Source: a virus
Length of the DNA: 43,245 nucleotides
IMG/VR virus record: IMGVR_UViG_3300031772_000073
Coordinates: 1-43,245 of that record
Reading direction: 5' to 3' (one strand)
Shown here: in pieces, positions 1-8,548 of the stretch
Numbering within the stretch: the stretch's first letter is position 1
Layout: each line of letters starts with the position of its first letter
Notes under the pieces: generated by a model
Database searches by the model: none
What the model saw: only the letters and a program-made list of their open reading frames with translations
What the model was told of the DNA's origin: nothing
Program-made: the position numbers and the translations under genes

Positions 1-130
1 GCTCCAGGGTCGCGCAATTAAAAAGCAAAAGAATGAATAAAAAAACCGTCTTCTTCACCCAAATATATTAGCCAAAAAAAGGGAGATGTCAAGAAAGAAT
101 AGTGTTGCTGATTGCGAAAAATTAAAACTG
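1..130. other. Left flank outside the proposed phage end, probably host DNA
   Basis: This stretch lies outside the proposed phage terminus at 131. It is AT-rich with several A-runs, and I see no credible gene, RNA or promoter in it. Its host origin is inferred only from its position beyond the terminal repeat. Confidence 0.5.
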
Positions 131-147
131 TGATCGTGTCATTTGGT
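131..147 (+). repeat. Phage terminal inverted repeat (conventional right end)
   Basis: The sequence TGATCGTGTCATTTGGT starts with TG. It matches, in inverted orientation, the 17 bases ending at 43112 at 14 of 17 positions, including an unbroken 12-base core at 136-147. Mu-family transposases cut next to 5'-TG...CA-3' ends, and the encoded transposase is of that family. No matching 5-base target duplication is visible outside the two ends (AACTG here, TAATC at the other end). Confidence 0.75.
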
Positions 148-159
148 CAGTTTTAAGTC

Positions 160-227
160 TGTCAAAATATTGTCAAAAGTGTCAACTTTTTGCACAATTT
201 TAGTGCTTTTGACCCCAAAAGTTGACA
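160..227. repeat. Sub-terminal repeats TGTCAAAA and an 11-base inverted repeat
   Basis: TGTCAAAA occurs at 160-167 and 171-178, and the related TGTCAACT at 180-187. TGTCAACTTTT (180-190) is repeated inverted at 217-227. Clusters of related short sites next to a Mu-type end are expected to be transposase binding sites. The 11-base pair, with a smaller GCAC/GTGC pair inside its loop, could also form a hairpin after the last late gene and help end minus-strand transcription. Both roles are inferred. Confidence 0.45.
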
Positions 228-232
228 GTCAT

Positions 233-1732
233 TTAAGCAGCCTTTTTTACCGTTTTAATGACCAACTCCTGGCTTATTTGGAGACTATTAATCCGGTCAT
301 TGGCCATCTTTACGTACTCGGGGTTAATCTCAATCCCCAGGTAATCCCGCCCCAATTTCAGAGCCACCACGGCCGTTGTCCCACTGCCCATAAAAGGGTC
401 CAGGACGATGCCCTTATGCCATCCTGCGTTACATCCGCAATCAGTCCACCCCTTTGTATAGTGTTGCCCAAATGCACGTCCAAATTTCATCGCTGAGGGC
501 CCAGAGAAAGATCCGCTGCGCCGGGCCTCTTTACTGAGCATCTTACTTAACGGATTCTTCTGCCCAGCATGAATGTATTTGGCCTCTGAGACTCTTACTC
601 TGGGTTTCCCGCATTTGTTGCAGATTTGTAGTGGGCATCCGGCTTTGATCATCGGTTCGATAAGTTTTTCGGGATAGGTAGCAAAGTGTTTACCAGGGAA
701 AGCATGAGTTGGTATGAGCCAAACATCGCCGGGGTTTTTCCCGGCCGGATTCAAATCGATCATTTTTTGATCTAAATTTAATTTCATCGATCCGGCCATC
801 CGACAGCCAATACCCTTTCCGCCATCACCATAAGGTGCCAGGGGATATTTAATACGTTTGACGGTCGATAGACTATGCGGAATTCTCACCGCGTCCAGAT
901 CAAACCAATAGTCGAGGCCATGCCAAAATGACCGCTTTATGCGTCCGTTACCAGAGCATCTCGCGCATACAATAGATCGTTTCCTCCCGGCCAATTTTCC
1001 GCGTCCTTCACACCTTGGACATCTACTCCATTTCCAATCAAGGTTGCGTTTTAATACCTCGGGTTTAAAGGTCGCTGACTCCATGGTCTTTTCATTAAAA
1101 TAGAACTGTGTTTCCGTGTTTTTAACGACCATAAAAACCGAATCGTAAGCGTTGGCAAAACGGTCTTTCATGCTCGATGGCATGTGATTGGGTTTATGCC
1201 AGATGATGACGTTTCTTAAAACCCAATCCTGACGATCGATCATATCGGTAATCAAACGATAATTTTGTAAAAGCATTGACTTGGCTGGGTATTCCCGGGT
1301 TCGTGCACGACCGCAATAGGTGCCCGATTTTCCTCCGTATTTATTATTTTCAAATTGTTTTATTCCATTGGAGGCGTAAGCATCGCCATGATTCCAGAAC
1401 ATCACGCCGGTTGGTTTTAATACGCGGTGTAATTCGAGGGTGATTTGAATAAAGTGATCGATGAACATTTCCAGTGTTGGTTCCAATCCCAATTGACCGA
1501 ACCACGCGTTGCATTTCATGCACATACCGGTATGATCGCAGTTCAATGCCCACTCATGCGCGCAGTCCGGAGTCCCGTCAAATATGGCTTTGGTTTGCTC
1601 ACCATAATTGCGTAATCCCCAATAAGGCGGACTGGTGATGATGGTGTCGATGCTGTCGTTCGGCAGTTGCCGGAGTTCCGTTAAAACATTGCCCTGGATG
1701 ATTTGGTTTCGGAATATAGGGGCTATTTCCAT
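233..1732 (-). CDS. DNA methyltransferase with zinc-knuckle inserts (SPPY type)
   Basis: A beta-class DNA amino-methyltransferase of 499 residues. Catalytic motif IV is SPPY at residues 34-37, and the AdoMet-binding motif DPFMGSGTT is at about 445-453, followed by the acidic GIEINPEY strand. SPPY is usual in N4-cytosine enzymes but also occurs in N6-adenine enzymes. Inserted between the motifs are cysteine clusters: C57/C65/C71/C74, a DnaJ-like CxxCxGxG pair (C238/C241 and C256/C259), and a further CNKC near residue 375. It is the last gene of the late operon, next to the phage end, where Mu carries its mom modification gene. With no nuclease beside it, it most likely protects phage DNA from host restriction. 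The ATG start follows the upstream stop by one base. Confidence 0.85.
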   Translation of the reverse strand: MEIAPIFRNQIIQGNVLTELRQLPNDSIDTIITSPPYWGLRNYGEQTKAIFDGTPDCAHEWALNCDHTGMCMKCNAWFGQLGLEPTLEMFIDHFIQITLELHRVLKPTGVMFWNHGDAYASNGIKQFENNKYGGKSGTYCGRARTREYPAKSMLLQNYRLITDMIDRQDWVLRNVIIWHKPNHMPSSMKDRFANAYDSVFMVVKNTETQFYFNEKTMESATFKPEVLKRNLDWKWSRCPRCEGRGKLAGRKRSIVCARCSGNGRIKRSFWHGLDYWFDLDAVRIPHSLSTVKRIKYPLAPYGDGGKGIGCRMAGSMKLNLDQKMIDLNPAGKNPGDVWLIPTHAFPGKHFATYPEKLIEPMIKAGCPLQICNKCGKPRVRVSEAKYIHAGQKNPLSKMLSKEARRSGSFSGPSAMKFGRAFGQHYTKGWTDCGCNAGWHKGIVLDPFMGSGTTAVVALKLGRDYLGIEINPEYVKMANDRINSLQISQELVIKTVKKAA

Positions 1733-1733
1733 C

Positions 1734-2054
1734 TTAATCGGGGATAATCCCGCCGGTGGCCGTGATCGTAATATTTATTCGGTTATTTGTTGGATCGTCC
1801 ACAACGGTGATCTGGATTCCGGTCCCGGCGATAAAATTTATTTGTCGTCGTTGTCCAATCACCTCACCCTCACCCTGAACGACAATCTCGGCATTTTTAC
1901 CGGTAAGGATACTCGGTATGCCTTGCAGAGAAATCATCTTATTTAAAAAATCGATGAATGGAAATTGATTTTTTATAAGATGCCATAACGCAATGGTGCT
2001 CTGACCAAGATCGGCATATCCTCCGTGCCTTTTGACGGTTTTATCAATCCCCAT
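1734..2054 (-). CDS. Small tail-fibre-associated protein
   Basis: 106 residues, between the tail fibre gene and the methyltransferase. The second half carries a pattern seen in many phage fibre and baseplate proteins: FIAGTGIQITVVDDPTNN followed by an alternating beta segment (about residues 74-98), a structure that often ends or caps fibre modules. It has no signal peptide or membrane segment. Position and motif suggest a short fibre, fibre tip or fibre-assembly protein. I cannot assign it to a named family. Confidence 0.6.
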   Translation of the reverse strand: MGIDKTVKRHGGYADLGQSTIALWHLIKNQFPFIDFLNKMISLQGIPSILTGKNAEIVVQGEGEVIGQRRQINFIAGTGIQITVVDDPTNNRINITITATGGIIPD

Positions 2055-2068
2055 GGAATATCACCTCT

Positions 2069-4576
2069 CTATGGAGTGGGTATCGTATAGGTCCATTCAT
2101 CAAAATCCAATAAATCACCCGCATCGAAGAGGACGTTACTTATATTGTTCAGTGCTCCGTAGTCATATCCCGCAGATCCTGCCGGCGCAACAGTATAAGA
2201 ATTATGAGCCATTTTTATGAGTGTTCCGCTGGAACGAATAGCCGGAGCTAAATTCGCAGCACTCATGATGCAATGTAGTATTTTTGCATAAGCACAACCG
2301 GAAGCATTTGTGATGACTGCCTTGGTGGTTACATTGGGGCTGTCTGCCTGGAATTCCGAGTTAAGTATTTTAAATTTACCGGTGCCAACCACCACACCAA
2401 TTTCAGCAGTTGAATTATCACCGCTGGCCCTCATATAACAATTTTTGATTAATAGTTTCGAAGGGCCGAGAGTGTAAAATGCTCTATCACCCGCTGCAAT
2501 TGAATTGTTGATGAAAGCACAATTTCTCACCTCCAAATACTCGTTCTTATTTGTAGGAGCGCCAGCATAATGGAACGGGTCATAACCGCTCGAACTATTA
2601 ATAATCCGCAACCCTTCCATCAAAATTATATTTTGCCAGTCACCAAGAGCCGTATCATTATTAATGCTGCCGTATAAAACAGCACCAAAACTACGGAACA
2701 TGAGAAATGCCTTGCCAACGGTTGACACTCTTTCCACATACACTCCGGGCATTATCCATATCTCATATTTATTGGGAACCCCCGAAGCATAATCCGGGAC
2801 GCTATTAACCGCCGCTTGAATTGTTTGATAAGCCGTTCCATTCTTAGCGACAACTCTGGTATATTCCCAATCGATGTTTGATAAGGATAAACTGGTTATC
2901 CGTTCACCAATCGTAGCAAAACCGGCCCGTGCATCGCCGATTTCCGTTTCCGCTTCCATGATTGCCTTATTCTTTCCGGATGCCTCCATGCTTATGCTCA
3001 TTCGATCATTCAAGGTTGGAGCACTACCCCGCGCGGTTTTTAATTCGGTAATGTATGTTTCGATGTTTCCGAGATATTTTTTCGCGATTGTCGGGGTAAT
3101 CGAAATCGGCGTTACGCAATGCCGGCCCGCTTTATCCACCGCCCGGAGTTTCGCCTTAACGGTGATGTTTGTAAGGTCCGTCGAATGCTTCGAAGGAATG
3201 ACGATCGCTTTTCGATCCGTAAAAACTTTTTTATGTCCGAGGGTATCAAAATCTGGGTCCGACCCATCATCCGTCCACACGATCTCCAAACCAGCCACGT
3301 CGTTGACGTATGTATTCTCAATATCCCAGGAAATACGAACACCATCATCCTCAGCTGTAACAACTACGTCCTTGACCGTACTCGCGCAATTATCAGGAAT
3401 CACTTTCGTTCCGCCGGCCGTGATCGTTTGTGCTGCGGAGAATGCCGACCACTCGTCCTGGAACCAACCACCCCGGCTGGCCACCTTTATAGAATATTTA
3501 ATATCCGGCGTCAAACCATGCCAGATATATTCCATCTTTACCGGCGATTCCGCAGCGGATGCCTCTGCTTCTATCGTTCCCTGAACAGTATCATCGGTAG
3601 GATCCAAGATTTGCAACATAAATTTATAACCGGCGGCCAGCGGGCCCAACCAGAAAATACCGGTCACCGGTACGGCAGCCGCCTCGAGGGTCAACGTATT
3701 GGATGTATTGGAAACGACTTTCCATGAATTGCCGTCGGAGCAGGTTAAATAGTAGTTGGCCCATTCGTTCGTCGTCCAGTTACCGATCCGGTTTGTAACC
3801 CAGGCGAATGTATTTCCCGTAGCGTTCCCTGAACCCTGGTCTCCGAAGATGATTTTGATATAAGCCGGCCGCACGCTCAGCAAGCCGGCCGCTTCACCGT
3901 TCTTGCGATATATTTGATCCCAGCCGGTTGACAGCGTTAACCGGGTCGGGACCGGCGGCGCAAATTGTTTGACCAATACTTTTCTTCCCGTGCCGGCTGG
4001 ACCGCCCACATAGAAGTCCGAATCCGGGGTATAATTAGGCCAGCATTCCGGATTGAATTTTAAATATAACCGGTAATCATTGGTCACTACCAGCTGACCG
4101 GATACCTTCGCCACCCGGGCCAGTTTGATTTCACTGATCGACTGGATGTATTGCGATTCTTTGGTCGCGCCCAGTTCAAAGGAATCCACCTTCCATACGG
4201 TATAAGGCTGCCCTGTGATGTAGTGATTCCGCACCGCATTAGGATCGCTCGAATCGATCAGTTTATATTTGAGCCAGATGATATTCGCTTCAGTTTCGAC
4301 GTCCGTCAAATTGACCGTCTGGACCGCAGAGATCAAAACCTTCTCACCCTGGACATACGCCGCACCCGCCTTCACCTTGCAAATTAAAAACTGAGCCGGA
4401 TCATCGATGTAAACTTGGATCTCGTCACTAACTCCCTTTAAAATTCCGGAACCGCCGATCGCGTTACCGGTCAGATCCAAAATATGATCTTTGATCGCGG
4501 CTTCTTTAGCATCCCGCTCAAAATGAAAATCTTCCTTCGAAGGTTTCAAACCCGAAAAATGTTCCAAATGTTTCAT
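2069..4576 (-). CDS. Tail fibre / baseplate protein (DUF4815-like N-terminus, beta-helix C-terminus)
   Basis: 835 residues, the largest virion protein here. The first ~170 residues resemble the DUF4815-type domain that anchors fibre proteins to the baseplate. The middle (about 200-500) contains fibronectin-III-like beta-sandwich stretches. The C-terminus (from about residue 575) has a pectin-lyase-like beginning, YQTIQAAVNSVPDY then EIWIMPGVYVERV, followed by repeated short beta strands typical of a right-handed beta-helix. That layout fits a host-recognition fibre with possible glycan binding or depolymerase activity, though no catalytic residues can be named. A strong GAGGAGG ribosome site precedes the start, which overlaps the upstream stop as ATGA. 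Confidence 0.8.
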   Translation of the reverse strand: MKHLEHFSGLKPSKEDFHFERDAKEAAIKDHILDLTGNAIGGSGILKGVSDEIQVYIDDPAQFLICKVKAGAAYVQGEKVLISAVQTVNLTDVETEANIIWLKYKLIDSSDPNAVRNHYITGQPYTVWKVDSFELGATKESQYIQSISEIKLARVAKVSGQLVVTNDYRLYLKFNPECWPNYTPDSDFYVGGPAGTGRKVLVKQFAPPVPTRLTLSTGWDQIYRKNGEAAGLLSVRPAYIKIIFGDQGSGNATGNTFAWVTNRIGNWTTNEWANYYLTCSDGNSWKVVSNTSNTLTLEAAAVPVTGIFWLGPLAAGYKFMLQILDPTDDTVQGTIEAEASAAESPVKMEYIWHGLTPDIKYSIKVASRGGWFQDEWSAFSAAQTITAGGTKVIPDNCASTVKDVVVTAEDDGVRISWDIENTYVNDVAGLEIVWTDDGSDPDFDTLGHKKVFTDRKAIVIPSKHSTDLTNITVKAKLRAVDKAGRHCVTPISITPTIAKKYLGNIETYITELKTARGSAPTLNDRMSISMEASGKNKAIMEAETEIGDARAGFATIGERITSLSLSNIDWEYTRVVAKNGTAYQTIQAAVNSVPDYASGVPNKYEIWIMPGVYVERVSTVGKAFLMFRSFGAVLYGSINNDTALGDWQNIILMEGLRIINSSSGYDPFHYAGAPTNKNEYLEVRNCAFINNSIAAGDRAFYTLGPSKLLIKNCYMRASGDNSTAEIGVVVGTGKFKILNSEFQADSPNVTTKAVITNASGCAYAKILHCIMSAANLAPAIRSSGTLIKMAHNSYTVAPAGSAGYDYGALNNISNVLFDAGDLLDFDEWTYTIPTP

Positions 4577-5235
4577 ACAACCTCCTCGGCCACTTGTTCA
4601 TTCGGAAAAAACACGAATGCTTTTGTATAAGGCGGTTTAACCTGCTTCAAAATCGATTTGACATCCTGCTTGGCATACGGACTTGCGCCCGATAACCGCA
4701 CGATAAACATAAAATCTTCGCAGTCCTCGAGCCCGTAGCCCCGATCTCCGCGCACGTACGGATCTTCATCCCCAAGACCGAAAACGTGCGACAACTGGTC
4801 CTCCGTTATGCTGCATTGATCCGCCAAGGCTAAAACGACGAACCGGTTACGTTCATCTCTCAATTCCTCGATGGAATCCACGGTCAAGCCGGTCCGCTCC
4901 AACTCCTGGATGATCCCGGCCCGGGTCCCGAACCAGCGAACGTCAGTCGGGAAAAATCTTAACCGCGTTTCAAAATCATCCCAGGTCTCTTCGTCTCGTT
5001 TAAAAACGAAACGCGAGGCGCCGATTAGATTCAGGTCCGCAGGGCGTTGCGCTGATGTATAATACGCGTCGAATCCGGTAAGCCGGTTAGCCATGAGTTG
5101 GGCCTTCAATAATTGCGCGGCGGTAATTGCTTGGTCCAGGGACTCACCAATTGCCTGGCAGATATCCTGGACTCCGCCTGATGCCCGTTTCAAGAAGCCG
5201 GGTAGGAATTGCTCGATGCGATTACCAGTCAGCAT
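4573..5235 (-). CDS. Baseplate-to-fibre linker (Mu gp48 / P2 gpI-like)
   Basis: 220 residues, directly after the baseplate J gene and before the fibre gene, the slot of Mu gp48 and P2 gpI. The N-terminal NRIEQFLPGFLKRA and the middle ETRLRFFPTDVRWFGTRAGI fit this mostly helical adaptor family. A C-terminal stretch predicts the usual small alpha/beta domain (SILKQVKPPYTKAFVFF). It probably joins the fibre to the baseplate rim. It overlaps the J gene by 14 bases and the fibre gene by four (ATGA), indicating translational coupling. AGGAG precedes the start. Confidence 0.75.
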   Translation of the reverse strand: MLTGNRIEQFLPGFLKRASGGVQDICQAIGESLDQAITAAQLLKAQLMANRLTGFDAYYTSAQRPADLNLIGASRFVFKRDEETWDDFETRLRFFPTDVRWFGTRAGIIQELERTGLTVDSIEELRDERNRFVVLALADQCSITEDQLSHVFGLGDEDPYVRGDRGYGLEDCEDFMFIVRLSGASPYAKQDVKSILKQVKPPYTKAFVFFPNEQVAEEVV

Positions 5236-6052
5236 ATTGCGTCTCTCCTGACTTGGATTGGATTATGCAGCGCCCGAGTAAAATGGTTTGCAACGGCGAG
5301 CCGGTTACGTTATTTTTCGGTTTGCCGATCGTTATATCCTTGACTCCGGTTACAGCCATGATCGATGCCAAGAGCTGAGCGACAATTAGATTTTCGTTAA
5401 GCCCAAGACCGCTAAAGAAAGTCATTACGGCCGCCTTGACGTTTTCACTGATCACCGAGAAGGTATAACCGGTTTCCACTTCGAGATAAATGAACACGTC
5501 CTGGATGATCCCGGCCGGCTTTTCAACCAGCACTTTTGTGCAGATCGGTTTTCGCTCATCCAGATAATCCTGCACCGTCGTCACTAGGCTGTCCGAACCC
5601 GGAACCAGCGTCCCCGATTCGTTCCGGGCCCAGATCAAAACCTTGACCGTTCCCGGCCCCTGGTAACAAGCTATAGCCTGGGCTTCGGCGACACCCGTCA
5701 CCTCGAGCGCCATCGACCGAAAAGATTCTTCGCACCCGCCCCAACTCGTCCCGTACCATCTCAGGACCAGCCGTTTACGCAGACTGTCGTCATCCTCAAT
5801 ATCGGCGCCACCTGTAATTGGATTCAAATTAATAATCGTATCCACCTGCGCGATCGCTTGCGGCAGGTACGTAACCTTATTCGCCTCTTGATTACCGTCC
5901 GCACCCGCCGTCTTTGCTTCGACCAGCACGTCGACGTAACCGGTTTGGGCGGATATCTGTTTTTCCTCAGTGGTCAGGAATTCAATAATTGGTTCTACCG
6001 CCGGTTCTGTTGAGCAGATCGTCCCAACTGGGATGATCGGAGCATTCCCCAT
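5222..6052 (-). CDS. Baseplate protein J, C-terminal part, after an in-frame TGA
   Basis: 276 residues covering most of the P2 gpJ / Mu gp47 baseplate-wedge fold, including AGADGNQEAN and the central GGADIEDDDSLRKRLVLRW typical of this family. Its ATG follows directly on the TGA ending the preceding 92-residue reading frame, in the same frame. The two parts together (about 368 residues) equal a normal full-length J protein. No Shine-Dalgarno sequence lies before this ATG (ACGTGCGCTTTTCCACGTGT is upstream). Translation as a separate protein is therefore doubtful: a point mutation, sequencing error or read-through are alternatives. Confidence 0.8.
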   Translation of the reverse strand: MGNAPIIPVGTICSTEPAVEPIIEFLTTEEKQISAQTGYVDVLVEAKTAGADGNQEANKVTYLPQAIAQVDTIINLNPITGGADIEDDDSLRKRLVLRWYGTSWGGCEESFRSMALEVTGVAEAQAIACYQGPGTVKVLIWARNESGTLVPGSDSLVTTVQDYLDERKPICTKVLVEKPAGIIQDVFIYLEVETGYTFSVISENVKAAVMTFFSGLGLNENLIVAQLLASIMAVTGVKDITIGKPKNNVTGSPLQTILLGRCIIQSKSGETQYADW

Positions 6053-6331
6053 TCAACACGTGGAAAAGCGCACGTAGCCGGTTGCCTTCTGTGCGGCCCG
6101 ACGCTGGACGCCGAGTTCCAATGCCCGCAGATCCAGATCATCGGTCCGGGCCGTCGCCGCGAAAAGCCCTTGGTACATGGAATCGATGCGGAACCAGATT
6201 TCCTCAATCGGGAGCGCGACCGCTTCGAAAAGCGAACGGATCCGCGAACCCACGTTGAAGTTTGTAATTGCCTGGTTCAGGGTTAAAAATTTATTCCGGA
6301 TGGTCTGATAAATATCGCTTGCGTATTTCAT
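6053..6331 (-). CDS. Baseplate protein J, N-terminal part, ending at an in-frame TGA
   Basis: 92 residues that match the N-terminus of the J / Mu gp47 family: a helical start (YQTIRNKFLTLNQAITNF), GSRIRSLFEA, then LDLRALELGVQRRAAQKATGYVRF, which normally runs on into a turn and an IPxGT segment. Here the frame stops at TGA (6053-6055), and the expected continuation (APIIPVGT) follows in the same frame in the next entry. The start overlaps the upstream baseplate gene as ATGA. Alone this fragment could not make a complete wedge protein. Confidence 0.8.
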   Translation of the reverse strand: MKYASDIYQTIRNKFLTLNQAITNFNVGSRIRSLFEAVALPIEEIWFRIDSMYQGLFAATARTDDLDLRALELGVQRRAAQKATGYVRFSTC

Positions 6332-6714
6332 GCCATCTCCAGTTCAAACGGGAAAACCAGGTTGCCGATCACCTGGCCGGTCACGGTCTTGATCCCCGCC
6401 GAAACATAAAATATCCGGCCTTCCGCCGTGCCCTCGATGTAAGTCACTTCTGCCACCCGGGGATCCTTAAGCAGTTCGTGTTTCACGGTTACTACCGTGT
6501 CATCGATCCGGTCCTGGGATAAGGGCAGGCTCACCTTATCCATCAATCCGGCGCCGAAATCCGGATGCATAATCAGTTCGCCGATCCCTGAAAAAACCCG
6601 GTCCAGAAGATTCCCGGACAATCCATCCAATCCCGCAACGATTCCGATATCGCCGTTCTCCACAGCCAGCGCGCCTTCCGAATCCAAGCCGATATCCGAA
6701 CCGAGATATTTCAC
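6328..6714 (-). CDS. Baseplate wedge protein (GpW/gp25-like, Mu gp46 position)
   Basis: 128 residues with the gp25/GpW lysozyme-like wedge signature: GSDIGLDSEG..., ELIMHPDFGAGL, and a C-terminal FYVSAGIKTVTGQVIGNLVF beta region. It sits between the gpV-like spike region and J, where Mu has gp46. In related phages this protein forms the inner wedge that opens on contraction. The start is GTG at 6712-6714 and overlaps the upstream TGA as GTGA, so coupling rather than its weak ribosome site probably drives translation. Confidence 0.78.
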   Translation of the reverse strand: MKYLGSDIGLDSEGALAVENGDIGIVAGLDGLSGNLLDRVFSGIGELIMHPDFGAGLMDKVSLPLSQDRIDDTVVTVKHELLKDPRVAEVTYIEGTAEGRIFYVSAGIKTVTGQVIGNLVFPFELEMA

Positions 6715-6923
6715 AGGACCTGCCCGGGCGTTGTTGTCGAGCCGCTAACCGCACCAGCCGGACACGCACCAACCACCGTGATACCCGGCGCCACCTGGGC
6801 GTTCTGCTGTATGTATTGCACAAGCACCCGGCACAGGATCCGGATATTGTTCTCCGCGTCTGCCGGCACCGTTCCCAGCTCAGCGAGTAATTGAGCTGCC
6901 AACGCATCACCGTTCATAGCCAT
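6711..6923 (-). CDS. Small conserved-looking baseplate-region protein
   Basis: 70 residues with a helical N-terminal half (GDALAAQLLAELGT, then a helix with ILCRVLVQYIQQN) and a small-residue-rich tail ending TTTPGQVL. I do not recognise a named domain, but short proteins with this tail are common between the spike (gpV) and gp46/gp25 genes of Mu-like phages, so a baseplate assembly role is likely. AAGGGGG precedes its ATG, and its end overlaps the next gene by four bases. Confidence 0.55.
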   Translation of the reverse strand: MAMNGDALAAQLLAELGTVPADAENNIRILCRVLVQYIQQNAQVAPGITVVGACPAGAVSGSTTTPGQVL

Positions 6924-6932
6924 TTTTCCCCC

Positions 6933-7547
6933 TTATGGTATAAGAACATTTGCCTGCTCGATTTCCGTTTTCTGGACCTGAGTGAGCGGAGTCGCCGGCG
7001 CGGGCGGCGGAGGTATCGGCGCCCCCAGATTGCCAACCTGGGTATGGGTATTGAAAACTTGGACAAAGGCATTAACTTCCTGAACGATTTGGTTTAACCG
7101 CTGGGTCATCCGCTGCGCGGTCGGGCAGGTATCGGATGCGTTCTCCTCGAGCAGGTGGATTTTATCCGGCGTCTCGATAATCACCGCACCATTTTTACGC
7201 ACGATGATTTTTGTCCCGCTCTTATGATGGAGGACGATTTCCTCTTCGGTCGCGACCGGCGGCGCATCCTTGCCGAATAGCCGGCTAACCACGATACCCT
7301 GGCCGGCGGGATCGCCGGTCGGAAAACAAATCAGGATCTCGTCGCCGATATTCGGCGCCATGCACAAACCGAAATCCGCGCCGGAATATGCGGTCCCGAT
7401 TCTTAACCAGTTTGTCTTCATCCCGGTCGTCAAAATTTCTGCCGCCACCAGGTAATTCGGCAGGTCGACTTTGGTTATCTTGCCAACCGCGAAAAACTGA
7501 AGCTTGGCCAGTGCCTTATTGATTTGTTCTTGAATTTCCCGGATCAT
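6933..7547 (-). CDS. Baseplate assembly / tail spike protein V (Mu gp45-like)
   Basis: 204 residues. The N-terminal OB-fold (AVGKITKVDLPNYLVAAEI...TNWLRIGTAYSGADFG, then PNIGDEILICFPTGDP) and the following beta-repeat (HHKSGTKIIVRKNGAVIIETPDKIHL) match the gpV / Mu gp45 spike that pierces the outer membrane. The C-terminus is proline-rich (APIPPPPAPATPL) rather than carrying the metal-binding tip of some spikes. The start overlaps the preceding hub gene as ATGA. The beta-helical stretch is short, suggesting a stubby central spike. Confidence 0.8.
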   Translation of the reverse strand: MIREIQEQINKALAKLQFFAVGKITKVDLPNYLVAAEILTTGMKTNWLRIGTAYSGADFGLCMAPNIGDEILICFPTGDPAGQGIVVSRLFGKDAPPVATEEEIVLHHKSGTKIIVRKNGAVIIETPDKIHLLEENASDTCPTAQRMTQRLNQIVQEVNAFVQVFNTHTQVGNLGAPIPPPPAPATPLTQVQKTEIEQANVLIP

Positions 7548-8548
7548 GCTTCCACCGTCTTTGCCTCGGTTAAAACTTTGCTCGCGAATTTGACCGTCGT
7601 CAGGAATCCTTGGACTTCATAATCGATGTCGACGTCGGTCACATAAAATTTACCGGCCAGCTTGATTCCTTTAATCTCGATGCCGTCGCCGGGTTCGAGA
7701 TCCGGATCCACCGGAATGATAAGTGATCCGGTCGTGAGTTCTTTGGAATACTGGCGGAGCAGAGCTTCCGCCCGGGCCGCCACTTCCTTCTTGGTTTTGA
7801 GCGTTTCGTCCCACACCGTAATGATTTTATAGTTTTCCCGGTTGCATTTATTCGATGCCGCGATATAACTGATCCGGTATTTTTGGGTAGGATCATAACC
7901 AATCACCTGGACTTTAAGCGCCAGGGTTAAAGTTTTGTCCTGGGTAATTTCCAGCTGGCTGGGTACGATCCCCAATTTCGGATCCGGTGAATATACCCGT
8001 TTGATATTCGAGGAGATCTCGCGTTTTTTGAAAACGACCACCTTATCCTTGGTAACGTAGGCGTCGAAGCCTTCTTTTTCGGCCAGGCTTCGGATCACAT
8101 CCCAGGCCGGCATGCCGCCCGCATATAATTTATCTTCCAGGTAGGTATTCGCAGTTGCCTCGAGATCCTTTTTGAATCCGTATTTATCCGCGATGACCCC
8201 GACGATCTGCGAAGCGGTCTTGCCGGAAAAATATATTGCCAGTTCTGAAGATACAATCTGGTCGATCAGGAGTCCTGTATAATCCCGGCCGCTGACCGTG
8301 ATCATCTCCTGCGGAATGTATGGGAAATCCGCCGTATCGACAAAACCCCGGAAACAGATCGTCCCGATGATCTCCACCTGGATCAGCTCGCCCGAAGTCT
8401 GATAAAAAATATCGGTATAACGGTCCCCGCCATTTTCAATCGTAAAATTGAAATCATTTGCCTCGGCCCGGGTATTTTTTCCGAGGTGGAGTGACTGCAC
8501 CCGGGTAATCTCCTTGTCGTCGAGCAGGATCCGGATGTCATCGTTCAT
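7544..8548 (-). CDS. Baseplate hub protein (late-control D / Mu gp44-like)
   Basis: 334 residues of the gpD/gp27-type hub fold. Characteristic pieces are the start DIRILLDDKEITRVQSLHLGK, FNFTIENGGDRY, CFRGFVDTADFPYIPQEMITVSGRDYTGLL, and the domain switch near residue 130 (ASQIVGVIADKYGF) leading to WDVIRSLAEKEGFDAYV. It forms the trimeric ring that carries the spike. It lies between a LysM-tailed baseplate protein and the spike gene, matching the Mu N-P-gp45 order, and both junctions overlap by four bases. Confidence 0.82.
   Translation of the reverse strand: MNDDIRILLDDKEITRVQSLHLGKNTRAEANDFNFTIENGGDRYTDIFYQTSGELIQVEIIGTICFRGFVDTADFPYIPQEMITVSGRDYTGLLIDQIVSSELAIYFSGKTASQIVGVIADKYGFKKDLEATANTYLEDKLYAGGMPAWDVIRSLAEKEGFDAYVTKDKVVVFKKREISSNIKRVYSPDPKLGIVPSQLEITQDKTLTLALKVQVIGYDPTQKYRISYIAASNKCNRENYKIITVWDETLKTKKEVAARAEALLRQYSKELTTGSLIIPVDPDLEPGDGIEIKGIKLAGKFYVTDVDIDYEVQGFLTTVKFASKVLTEAKTVEA

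Noticed and set aside
6053-6055. TGA reassigned to an amino acid across the genome
   Set aside because: TGA is the stop at many four-base overlaps (for example 4573-4575, 7544-7546, 9456-9458), and proteins end at normal family lengths there.
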